Assembly: GCA_024274915.1 (NCBI GenBank) | Contig: JAJSAC010000018.1 | Span: forward strand, 1-35,001 | DNA from: Thermodesulfobacteriota bacterium | GTDB taxonomy: Bacteria > Thermosulfidibacterota > Thermosulfidibacteria > Thermosulfidibacterales > B14-G1 | Reading direction: 5' to 3' | DNA length: 35,001 bases | Part shown: positions 18,460 through 25,460 of the stretch, piece after piece | Numbering within the stretch: the first letter of the stretch is position 1 | How the letters are laid out: the number at the start of each line of letters is the position of its first letter | Notes under the pieces: model-generated | Databases searched by the model: none | Told to the model about the DNA's origin: nothing | Seen by the model: the letters and a program-made list of their open reading frames with translations, nothing else | Made by a program: the position numbers and the translations under genes

Positions 18460-19660
18460 ATATGTGGCCCGGGATGGGGGGGGGAGAAGGGTTACGGGGA
18501 TCATAGAAGCCCCTAATACTCGGGCGGTGGCCAGGGAATTGAGGAATCAGGGCCTCTATCCCCTTAGTGTAACGCCTAAAAGAACGGGCTTGGCAGGCCT
18601 GGGCATCTCATTACCTTTCCTGGAAAGGGTACCCATCAAGCAGGTGGCCTTGTTTACCAGGCAAATGGCAGCCATGGTGGGTTCGGGTATTCCTCTCCCT
18701 GGGGCTTTGGGTACCGTGGCAGAGCAGGTGAAGAATAAGAAGCTACGTCAGGTGCTGAGGGAAGTGAAGGAGATGGTGGAGGGAGGAGAGAAATTCTCCG
18801 AGGCCCTTTCCAAGTATCCCAAGGTTTTTGATCGCCTGTTTATCAGTATGGTGGAGGCGGGAGAGGCTACGGGTAACCTGGACGTCATGCTCAACAGGTA
18901 CTTCACCTATATGGAGAAGGTGCTTGCCCTGAGACGAAAGGTGGTCACGGCCATGGTTTATCCCACGGTGGTTTTGACCTTGGCCATCGGGATTGTGGCT
19001 TTTCTCTTGATAAAAATTGTGCCTACTTTTACCGCCCTTTTTAAGGAGGCAGGGGTGGAGCTTCCCGCCCTCACCCTCTTTATCATAAACCTGAGCAACT
19101 TCCTCAAAAACAACTTCGTTTATATCTTTTGGGCCTTGGTGGCCTTCTTTGTCCTGTTCCGCTTTTCTTTGAGAAACGATAACGTGCGTCGTGTTTACGA
19201 CCGCATAAAGCTCAGGATTTTCATTATAGGGCCCCTCTTGAGGAAAGTATCAGTGGCACGGTTTTCCAGAACCCTGGCTACCATGGTTAAGAGCGGTATC
19301 CCTATCCTGGACGCCTTGAGCATTATTGCCAAAACCGCTGGGAATAAGGTGATAGAGGAGGCTGTTCTCAAGGCCAGAGTGGAAGTGGCCAGGGGCGAGA
19401 GCCTATCCAAGACCCTGAAGGATGTGGGGGTATTCCCTTCCATGGTTATCGAGATGATGTCGGCGGGTGAACAGACGGGTGCCCTGGACGAGATGATGGA
19501 TAAAGTGGCCGACTTCTTTGAGGATGAGGTGGACGCTGCGGTAGCCGCCCTCACTTCCGTTTTAGAGCCTGTCATGCTCATATTTTTGGGGGGGTTTATA
19601 GGGACCATAGTGATTGCCCTTTATCTCCCCATCTTTAAGATGGCAGCCACTATCAAGTAG
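18449..19660 (+). CDS. pilC: Type IV pilus / type II secretion inner-membrane platform protein (PilC/GspF family)
   Basis: 403 residues with the duplicated T2SSF domain of PilC/GspF. The N-terminus YKYVARDGGGRRVTGIIEA is typical, as are LFTRQMAAMVGSGIPLPGAL and its second-copy equivalent RFSRTLATMVKSGIPILDAL, plus FISMVEAGEATGNLD and MIEMMSAGEQTGALDEM. Three transmembrane regions are visible (VYPTVVLTLAIGIVAFLLI, VYIFWALVAFFVLF and the C-terminal LIFLGGFIGTIVIALYLP). ATG 18449 has AAAGGAGG upstream. No PilB, PilT or pilin gene is nearby, so PilC versus GspF is not settled. Confidence 0.88.
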   Translation: MEYKYVARDGGGRRVTGIIEAPNTRAVARELRNQGLYPLSVTPKRTGLAGLGISLPFLERVPIKQVALFTRQMAAMVGSGIPLPGALGTVAEQVKNKKLRQVLREVKEMVEGGEKFSEALSKYPKVFDRLFISMVEAGEATGNLDVMLNRYFTYMEKVLALRRKVVTAMVYPTVVLTLAIGIVAFLLIKIVPTFTALFKEAGVELPALTLFIINLSNFLKNNFVYIFWALVAFFVLFRFSLRNDNVRRVYDRIKLRIFIIGPLLRKVSVARFSRTLATMVKSGIPILDALSIIAKTAGNKVIEEAVLKARVEVARGESLSKTLKDVGVFPSMVIEMMSAGEQTGALDEMMDKVADFFEDEVDAAVAALTSVLEPVMLIFLGGFIGTIVIALYLPIFKMAATIK

Positions 19661-19676
19661 TTGGGTGTTTTGGGCC

Positions 19677-20480
19677 ATGCCTCTGCCGGTGTTTATTGCA
19701 TTGGCAGGGGGAGTGGCGGGTTTCCTGTCCGGCCTCCTGGGTATCGGTGGAGGCATTGTGATGGTACCCCTATTGTTCTGGATCTTTCCCAAATGGGGCA
19801 TTTCCCAGGATGTGGCTGTTCATCTGGCTTTGGGCACAAGTCTGGCCTCCGCCGTTTGTTTCACTTTTTCTGGTGCACTGGGGCACTGGAGGAGGGGGAT
19901 TATTGATTGGCAGAGGGTCCCCTGGTTGGTCATAGGTGGGGTGGTTGGAGCTATGGTGGGTTCAAGTCTGGCCGTGGCAGTGGGAGGACCTACTGTGAAG
20001 AAGGCCTTTTCCCTCCTCCTCTTTTTTGCCTTTTACCGTATGACCTTCTCTTCTCTTAAGGATGTGGGGGATGGACAGTCCCTGCCTTCTCGGGGTGCCG
20101 TTCCTTTTCTGTTTATAGGTTTGGCTACGGGAGTAGTAGGTTCTTTCTTTGGTGTGGGAGGGGGAATAGTGGCAGTTCCCCTCATGGTACTGGTCTTTCG
20201 TTTTCCCCCTTTGGAGGCGGTGGCTACCTCTTCGGCTATCATTCCGGCCATAGCGGGTGCTGGGGCGTTGGGATATGTTTATCACGGATGGGGGAAGGCT
20301 GGTCTCCCTCCATGGTCCCTGGGATTTGTAAATCTCATGGCTTGGGCCCTTCTGGCTTCTGGGGGAATCTTGTCCTCCCAGCTGGGAGTGTGGGTGGGCC
20401 ACAGGGTGGATGGGACCCGTTTGAGGAGAGTTTTTGGTGTACTATTGCTTTTTGTGGCTGTTAAGCTCATGTTGGGATAA
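19677..20480 (+). CDS. TauE/SafE-family sulfite/sulfonate-type membrane transporter
   Basis: About 267 residues with roughly eight hydrophobic segments. The two repeat motifs of the TauE/SafE family are evident: GFLSGLLGIGGGIVMVPLL near the N-terminus and GVVGSFFGVGGGIVAVPLM in the second half, followed by AVATSSAI.PAIAGA. Family members export sulfite or sulfoacetate or move other sulfur-containing anions; the substrate here is unknown. ATG 19677 (weak ribosome-binding site) begins 16 nt after the pilC stop; GTG 19665 is an alternative. Confidence 0.88.
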   Translation: MPLPVFIALAGGVAGFLSGLLGIGGGIVMVPLLFWIFPKWGISQDVAVHLALGTSLASAVCFTFSGALGHWRRGIIDWQRVPWLVIGGVVGAMVGSSLAVAVGGPTVKKAFSLLLFFAFYRMTFSSLKDVGDGQSLPSRGAVPFLFIGLATGVVGSFFGVGGGIVAVPLMVLVFRFPPLEAVATSSAIIPAIAGAGALGYVYHGWGKAGLPPWSLGFVNLMAWALLASGGILSSQLGVWVGHRVDGTRLRRVFGVLLLFVAVKLMLG

Positions 20481-20486
20481 AAAGGG

Positions 20487-20498
20487 AAGGAGGTGATC
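20487..20498 (+). promoter_or_regulatory. Unusually long Shine-Dalgarno sequence of the Nfu gene
   Basis: AAGGAGGTGATC is a 12-nt perfect complement of the conserved 16S rRNA 3' end (GATCACCTCCTT). It lies 3 nt before the ATG at 20502 and fixes that start over the in-frame GTG at 20493, which is inside the site. No other gene in the window has such a complete match. Confidence 0.85.
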
Positions 20499-20501
20499 TT
20501 T

Positions 20502-20723
20502 ATGAAGGAAGAGGTGGAGAAGGCTTTGAACGAGCTCAGGCCTTTTCTCCAGGCTGACGGAGGCGATCTGGAGTTGGTGGAAGTGACCGAGGATGGTGTG
20601 GTGAAGGTGAGACTCACGGGGGCTTGTGGTTCCTGCCCCTTTTCCCAAATGACCCTGAAGATGGGTGTAGAACAGGCTCTTAAGAAGATGGTGCCCTCTG
20701 TGAAGGAGGTGGTGGCCCTTTGA
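20502..20723 (+). CDS. NifU C-terminal-domain (Nfu-type) iron-sulfur scaffold protein
   Basis: 73 residues, essentially one Nfu domain. Key features are the [21 protein letters not shown] segment and the cluster-binding CGSC ([22 protein letters not shown]). Small stand-alone Nfu proteins carry an Fe-S cluster at the CXXC of a dimer and deliver it to apoproteins. This fits an anaerobe with radical SAM and respiratory Fe-S enzymes, such as the PflX-like protein nearby. Its stop overlaps the TTG start of the permease gene (TTGA). Confidence 0.93.
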   Translation: MKEEVEKALNELRPFLQADGGDLELVEVTEDGVVKVRLTGACGSCPFSQMTLKMGVEQALKKMVPSVKEVVAL

Positions 20724-21556
20724 GGGAGTTTTGGAGGGGGCTTGGGGAGAATAGGCTGGCCCTTCTGGGTGGAGCCATCATCCTGCTACTCTTTGTAGTG
20801 GCCCTATTGGCTCCCTGGGTTTCTCCCTATGACCCCTCCAGGATAGATCCTAGAGCTGTTCTTTTGCCCCCTTCGTGGAGGCACCCTTTAGGGACGGACC
20901 ACCTGGGCAGGGATCTACTTTCCAGAATGATCTGGGGGACCCGGGTCTCCCTGGAAGTGGGGTTTATTTCTGTGGGAATAGCCTGCGTAGTGGGCACCAT
21001 AGTAGGAGGCGTTGCGGGCTTCTATGGGGGATGGGTAGACAATGTGCTCATGAGGTTGGTGGACATAATGCTCTGTTTTCCCACTTTTTTCCTCATCCTC
21101 GCCGTTATCGCCGTCCTGGAGCCCAGTATATGGAACATCATGGTGGTTATTGGGGTCACATCCTGGATGGGGATAGCCCGCTTGGTGAGGGCGGAGATCC
21201 TTTCCCTTAGGGAGAGGGAGTTTGTTTTGGCGGCCCGGGCCCTTGGAATTCCGGGAAAGAGGATACTCCTTCGCCACCTATTGCCCAATGCCTTGGCCCC
21301 CGTCCTGGTGGCGGCTACTTTAGGGGTGGGGGGAGCTATCCTCACAGAGTCAGCCCTCAGCTTTCTCGGCATAGGGGTTCAGCCTCCCACCCCCAGCTGG
21401 GGTTCTATTTTGGCTGTGGGTAAGGATTACATTGAGGTGGCCTGGTGGCTCTCGTTGTTTCCGGGAGTGGCCATCCTCTTTACAGTTTTGGGTTATAACT
21501 TGTTGGGTGAGGGCATAAGGGACGCGGTAGACCCTAGGCTCAGGGGGAGAAGATGA
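20720..21556 (+). CDS. OppC/DppC-type ABC transporter permease
   Basis: 278 residues. The N-terminal OppC segment ([20 protein letters not shown], then [14 protein letters not shown] and [19 protein letters not shown]) is clear. The permease EAA loop that contacts the ATPase is present ([31 protein letters not shown]), and the end [17 protein letters not shown]...DPRLRGRR is typical of dipeptide/oligopeptide or nickel permeases. The start is TTG 20720, overlapping the nfu stop, with GAAGGAGG 10 nt upstream. No OppB, OppA or ATPase gene is beside it, which is unusual for this family. Confidence 0.9.
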   Translation: MREFWRGLGENRLALLGGAIILLLFVVALLAPWVSPYDPSRIDPRAVLLPPSWRHPLGTDHLGRDLLSRMIWGTRVSLEVGFISVGIACVVGTIVGGVAGFYGGWVDNVLMRLVDIMLCFPTFFLILAVIAVLEPSIWNIMVVIGVTSWMGIARLVRAEILSLREREFVLAARALGIPGKRILLRHLLPNALAPVLVAATLGVGGAILTESALSFLGIGVQPPTPSWGSILAVGKDYIEVAWWLSLFPGVAILFTVLGYNLLGEGIRDAVDPRLRGRR

Positions 21557-22353
21557 GGAAGAGATGGGCGTTGTTTCTGTGTTTGGCGGCCTTGCTGGTG
21601 GTGGGGTGTCAAGGGCCTTCCCGTGTGGCCATGGAGAAGGAGGTTAAGGAGAGCAGCTTCCGCCTCAAATACAAGCTGGGCCTGTCTTACATCCAGTCTG
21701 AGAGGTACAAGGATGCCTTGCTGGAACTTCTGGAGGCCAGGAGACTCAATCCTTCGTCACCTAAGGTGTACAATGGCCTCGGTGTGGCTTATCTGGGATT
21801 GGGGGAGCTGGAGAAGGCCCAAAAATCCTTTGAAAAAGCGGTTACCCTTGATCCTGGATATTCAGAGGCCCATACCAATCTAGCGACAGTTTATCTCCAG
21901 AGGAGAGAGTGGGAAAAGGCAGTGGAGGAGTGCACCAGGGCCTTGGATAATCCCCTATATCTTTCCCCTGAGGTGGCTTACAACAACAGGGGATACGCCT
22001 ATCAGATGATGGGTAAGGAAAGGGAAGCCCTGTTGGATTACTATAGGGCCCTGAGATACAACCCCAAATTTTCCAAAGCCTACGAGAATCTTATCGCCTA
22101 TTATCTCTCCAAAGACGATATGGTGAGGGCCCGGGGTATTCTGGACGATGCCGTTGCACTGGGTTTAAGGAACCCAGGATTGATTTTCTATAAGGCCCTT
22201 TTCAGCAACATAGATGGCGATAAAGAGCAGGCCTGCGAACTTTTTCAGCGGTTGGTCAGGGAGTATCCCCTCACTCCATGGGCCCGGAAGGCCAAGGCCT
22301 ATATTGATCTGATGGGTAAGTGCAATGCCCAGGGAGCCCCTATACTTAGGTAA
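21553..22353 (+). CDS. TPR lipoprotein, PilF/PilW-like
   Basis: 266 residues. The N-terminus [19 protein letters not shown] is a lipoprotein signal with lipobox VVGC; the next residue is Gln, which would favour outer-membrane sorting if the Lol rule applies. TPR units follow (KLGLSYIQSERYKDALLELL, GLGVAYLGLGELEKAQKSF, NLATVYLQRREWEKAVEEC, NNRGYAYQMMGKEREALLDY). PilF/PilW lipoproteins assist secretin assembly in type IV pili, and in gamma-proteobacteria pilW lies near rodZ, as here. The assignment is by architecture and context. It overlaps the permease gene by 4 nt (ATGA) and the radical SAM gene by 29 nt. Confidence 0.8.
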   Translation: MRKRWALFLCLAALLVVGCQGPSRVAMEKEVKESSFRLKYKLGLSYIQSERYKDALLELLEARRLNPSSPKVYNGLGVAYLGLGELEKAQKSFEKAVTLDPGYSEAHTNLATVYLQRREWEKAVEECTRALDNPLYLSPEVAYNNRGYAYQMMGKEREALLDYYRALRYNPKFSKAYENLIAYYLSKDDMVRARGILDDAVALGLRNPGLIFYKALFSNIDGDKEQACELFQRLVREYPLTPWARKAKAYIDLMGKCNAQGAPILR

Positions 22354-23227
22354 CCTCCCTAGGCTCAAGGAAGTTTTTCAGGAGCTGGAAGCTTCTTTGG
22401 AAAGGTGTCTTTTGTGTCCCAGGAGATGCGGGGTTGATCGCCTGAAGGGCGAGATTGGCTATTGTAAGGCCCCTGCTCGGGTGATGATCTCTTCTGTGGG
22501 GCCCCATTTTGGTGAGGAGCCACCTTTAGTGGGATGGGGAGGGTCTGGCACCGTCTTTCTAACCCACTGTAATCTCAGGTGTGTCTTTTGCCAGAACTTT
22601 GATATCAGCCATCTGGGGCATGGGGAAGAGGTGGATGTGGGTAGATTGGCCAGTCTCATGGTGTGGCTCCAAGAGAGGGGGTGTCACAACATCAATTTTG
22701 TCACCCCTACCCATTACCTGCCCCAGATTCTTCATGCCTTGTACCTGGCGGCACAGAGGGGGTTGAAGTTACCGGTGGTTTACAACTGTGGGGGGTATGA
22801 ATCATTGGAAATAATCAAGAAAATAAAGGGGTTGATTGACATTTACATGCCTGATATAAAATTTTTTGATTCCCAGGCTTGTTTGAAGTACCTTCAGGCT
22901 CCCGACTATGGTGAGGTGGTCAAAAGGGTGGTGAAGGAGATGTATCTTCAGGTGGGCGACCTGGTGGTGGAAGATGGCTTAGCTTGTGGGGGGCTGCTAG
23001 TTAGGCATTTGGTTATGCCTGGTTGGGTGGAGGATTCCAAAAGGGTGATGGATTTTATTGCCAGGGAAATCTCATTGAGTACTTATGTAAACATCATGTT
23101 CCAGTATAGACCGCTGTTTCAAGCCCAACGGTTTCCGGAGATCTCCAGAAGGCCGAACCTCGAGGAGTACAGGGAAGTGTGCCGCTACGCTGGAGAGTTA
23201 GGGTTGAGGAGGGGCTTTGGTGAATGA
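22325..23227 (+). CDS. PflX-type radical SAM protein (pyruvate formate-lyase activase-like)
   Basis: 300 residues. The radical SAM cluster motif is HCNLRCVFCQN (Cys82, Cys86, Cys89). An N-terminal Cys set (CLLCPRRC and GYC, Cys28/31/35/47) matches the extra conserved cysteines of the COG1313/PflX group. Other family blocks are FVTPTHYLPQIL, NCGGYES and DIYMPDIKFF. The group is related to glycyl-radical-enzyme activases, but its target is generally unknown and no glycyl radical enzyme is nearby. The start, ATG 22325, lies inside the upstream TPR gene and its ribosome-binding site is weak. Confidence 0.85.
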   Translation: MPREPLYLGNLPRLKEVFQELEASLERCLLCPRRCGVDRLKGEIGYCKAPARVMISSVGPHFGEEPPLVGWGGSGTVFLTHCNLRCVFCQNFDISHLGHGEEVDVGRLASLMVWLQERGCHNINFVTPTHYLPQILHALYLAAQRGLKLPVVYNCGGYESLEIIKKIKGLIDIYMPDIKFFDSQACLKYLQAPDYGEVVKRVVKEMYLQVGDLVVEDGLACGGLLVRHLVMPGWVEDSKRVMDFIAREISLSTYVNIMFQYRPLFQAQRFPEISRRPNLEEYREVCRYAGELGLRRGFGE

Positions 23228-24041
23228 GGACTTCGCCTTAAAGTTGAGGGAGGCCAGAGAGGCCAAGGGGCTATCCAGAAAGGAGCTGGCGCAGAGGGCC
23301 AAGGTGCCTCTTCCCGTGGTGAAATGCCTGGAGGAGGGAAGGTGGTCGGATTTGCCTGAGGCCGTGTACGTGCGCTGGTTCGTGGAGCGCCTGGCCCAGG
23401 TGTTGGATATTCCCTGGGAGGAGTGGGGACCCATTGTAGAGGGTCTCGCACCCCAGGTGGATCTCTCCTCTGTGGTGATAAAGAAGGCCACCTCCCAGGA
23501 GGGTTGGGGATGGTGGCAGGGCTTTGCCCTGTTCGCCTTTTTGGTGATCTTGTTAGGGGCTTTTCTGTGGTTTGGTGTGGGCACTTATCTGGGTACTCCC
23601 CCAAAAGGTCTCCCCAAGCTTAAGGAGAATGGGCATCAAGTTCAAGTCCCCCAGAAGGGGGAGGAGGGTCTTGCCATTTCCCAAAGGCTCCGGAGGTTGG
23701 TGCCTCCGGGTATGGGCGTGGTCTCTGTTGAAGGGAGAGGTGAGGGAACAGAAGCGGAAGCTGCTCTGGTTGAGTTACATACCCTGGAGATTAAGGCTGT
23801 GGGAGAGTGCTGGGTTTGGATGAAACTGGAAGATGGAGCTGTCAGGGACTTTATACTTAGGCCTGGAGAGAAGTATCGGGTCTCTTTCACCAGAAAGGTG
23901 GAGGTCAGGCTGGGGAATCCAGGGGCTGTAGCCCTCCTACTGGATGGAAAAGATTCGGGTTTTGAGGGGAAAGAGGGAAAGCCGGAGGATTTGAAGGTGA
24001 CCCCTTCGGGGATAGAGGTGAAGAGTAAAGTAACCAGATAG
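23220..24041 (+). CDS. RodZ-like protein (HTH domain, one transmembrane helix, DUF4115)
   Basis: About 273 residues. The first ~70 form a RodZ-type helix-turn-helix (LREAREAKGLSRKELAQRAKVP...LEEGRWSDLPEAVYVRWFV). A single transmembrane helix follows near residues 100-123, then a linker and a periplasmic DUF4115-like beta domain (LEIKAVGECWVWMKLEDGAV...LRPGEKY). RodZ ties the MreB cytoskeleton to the cell envelope; DUF4115-type members occur in many rod-shaped Gram-negatives. GTG 23220 has AGGAGGGG upstream and overlaps the radical SAM gene by 8 nt. It appears to close the long plus-strand gene run. Confidence 0.85.
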   Translation: MNEDFALKLREAREAKGLSRKELAQRAKVPLPVVKCLEEGRWSDLPEAVYVRWFVERLAQVLDIPWEEWGPIVEGLAPQVDLSSVVIKKATSQEGWGWWQGFALFAFLVILLGAFLWFGVGTYLGTPPKGLPKLKENGHQVQVPQKGEEGLAISQRLRRLVPPGMGVVSVEGRGEGTEAEAALVELHTLEIKAVGECWVWMKLEDGAVRDFILRPGEKYRVSFTRKVEVRLGNPGAVALLLDGKDSGFEGKEGKPEDLKVTPSGIEVKSKVTR

Positions 24042-24327
24042 TCTGAGAAGTTCTCTCCTTATCGCAACTCCCCTGTTTTTTGATCATTGTTTTCTAAATA
24101 TCTTGAATAGAAAAAATCAATTTTATTTTTCCAGTGGTGGCCTGTATATATATGGCAGATGGCATTGTGAATTAAGGCGCATGTGGTGGTGGGCTGCAGG
24201 TGGTTATTAGAATATTCTAATGGCATCATTAATAGGAAAGGGGGGTGGTAGTGAAGGGATGGGAGATTTGTGTTGAATTGTCGTTGTGTTTGACGAGATT
24301 TCGATGGAAACCGGAGGGGAGGTGGAG
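24042..24327 (+). other. AT-rich intergenic region upstream of the cytochrome operon
   Basis: This 286-nt gap is clearly more A/T-rich than its surroundings and has no convincing gene. It holds poly-A/T stretches around 24105-24135, a TATATATA run near 24145, and the 16-bp palindrome at 24206-24221. A TTGATC/TTGAAT pair with 17-nt spacing near 24081-24109 is a weak promoter candidate. No clear terminator for the rodZ-like gene was seen. Confidence 0.5.
24206..24221. promoter_or_regulatory. Perfect 16-bp palindrome, candidate operator of the cytochrome/porin operon
   Basis: ATTAGAATATTCTAAT is a perfect inverted repeat about 107 nt before the cytochrome start, in the otherwise gene-free AT-rich gap. 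Its size and symmetry suit a dimeric transcription factor site. It does not match the FNR/CRP, CIRCE or classical Fur consensus well. No regulator gene lies next to it. Confidence 0.45.
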
Positions 24328-25449
24328 ATGAAAGAGTGTCGATGGAAGGGTTTTTCTTTTCTTTTGGTGGTCTCAGTCCTTGTGGTGTTTTCGGTGGGGG
24401 CCTGTACTTCCATGAAAGAGGCGAAGAAGGAGGCTGAGAATGCTAAAGTCCCCGTTGTTGAGGGGGCGAAGTATGTGGGCTCTGGGGCGTGTGCCGATTG
24501 CCACGAGGGCATTGTGGAGGACTTTAAAAGGACCATTCACGGTAGGATCGCCGGTTTTGAAGTCAAGCCCAACATGGTGGCCGAAGGCTGCGAGGCCTGT
24601 CACGGTCCCGCCAGCAAACATATCGAAGAGGAGGACCCGGCTTATATTCTCAATCCTGCCAAGCTGGAGCCTGCTCAAGCTTCGGCTATCTGTTCTCGTT
24701 GCCACACTGATGGCGAGATCATGGACTGGCGGGGTTCTGAGCATGCCTTGAACGATGTCTCCTGTGTAAAGTGCCACACCATCCACGGCAAAAAGGACAA
24801 AATGGCCTACAGGGAGAAGCTGGGTTATCGCCACAAACACGTGAAGGATACTCTCCTGAAGAGGCCCGAGCCCGAGCTGTGCTTCACCTGTCATAAGGAG
24901 ATCATGGCCAAGACCAACTACCCCAATCACCATCCCGTGAAAGAGGGCAAGATGACCTGCTCCGAGTGCCACAATCCCCACGGTTCCATAGTGGAGCCCT
25001 TGCTCAAGACCGATGAGACCTTGAACGAGCTTTGTTACAAGTGTCATGCGGACAAGGAGGGGCCCTTTGCCTTCGAGCATGCCCCTGTGGTGGAGAACTG
25101 CACCATCTGCCACGATCCCCACGGCAGCGTGGCCGACAATCTTCTGAAGCAGAACGAGCCCTATATATGTATCCAGTGTCACGGCCTTCACTTTCATTCG
25201 GCCATTCGGCCGGACACCAATTATATCGTTAATAACCAAGAGCCTGGGCACAGTTGTCCTCCTGGATTTGCATGGAATCCAGATCCTAATACAGGAGGTC
25301 CGGGATGTGCCCCTGCCGTTGTGATGCCTAACTCCCATGCCATGCAGATGGTCATGACTACCAGGTGTACCGAGTGTCACTCTGCCATTCACGGATCTGA
25401 TCTGCCATCCCTGGCCACTCCGGGTGGCGGTAGCAGACTAACGAGATAA
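24328..25449 (+). CDS. Decaheme c-type cytochrome lipoprotein, DmsE/MtrA family
   Basis: 373 residues with exactly ten CXXCH heme sites, at Cys55, 88, 122, 146, 185, 211, 236, 258, 281 and 347. The spacing and the closing CTECHSAIHGSDLPS block match DmsE/MtrA-type decahemes, which carry electrons across the outer membrane inside an MtrB-type porin. The N-terminus is a lipoprotein signal (VVFSVGAC, lipid Cys26, next residue Thr). Family members are normally soluble periplasmic proteins, so a lipid anchor is a difference. Between hemes 9 and 10 is an insert of about 60 residues with two extra cysteines (Cys310, Cys327). ATG 24328 follows GGAGGTGGAG. The porin gene starts 11 nt downstream. Confidence 0.93.
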   Translation: MKECRWKGFSFLLVVSVLVVFSVGACTSMKEAKKEAENAKVPVVEGAKYVGSGACADCHEGIVEDFKRTIHGRIAGFEVKPNMVAEGCEACHGPASKHIEEEDPAYILNPAKLEPAQASAICSRCHTDGEIMDWRGSEHALNDVSCVKCHTIHGKKDKMAYREKLGYRHKHVKDTLLKRPEPELCFTCHKEIMAKTNYPNHHPVKEGKMTCSECHNPHGSIVEPLLKTDETLNELCYKCHADKEGPFAFEHAPVVENCTICHDPHGSVADNLLKQNEPYICIQCHGLHFHSAIRPDTNYIVNNQEPGHSCPPGFAWNPDPNTGGPGCAPAVVMPNSHAMQMVMTTRCTECHSAIHGSDLPSLATPGGGSRLTR

Positions 25450-25460
25450 GGGGGGAGAAG

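Noticed and set aside
24152-24175. Sigma54 -24/-12 promoter (TGGCAG...TTGT) before the cytochrome gene
   Set aside because: The GG and GT elements are separated by 11 nt where 10 is required, and the -12 GC is missing.
24373-25392. 339-codon antisense frame opposite the decaheme cytochrome
   Set aside because: The ten regularly spaced CXXCH motifs prove the sense strand codes; the antisense peptide has no plausible domain.
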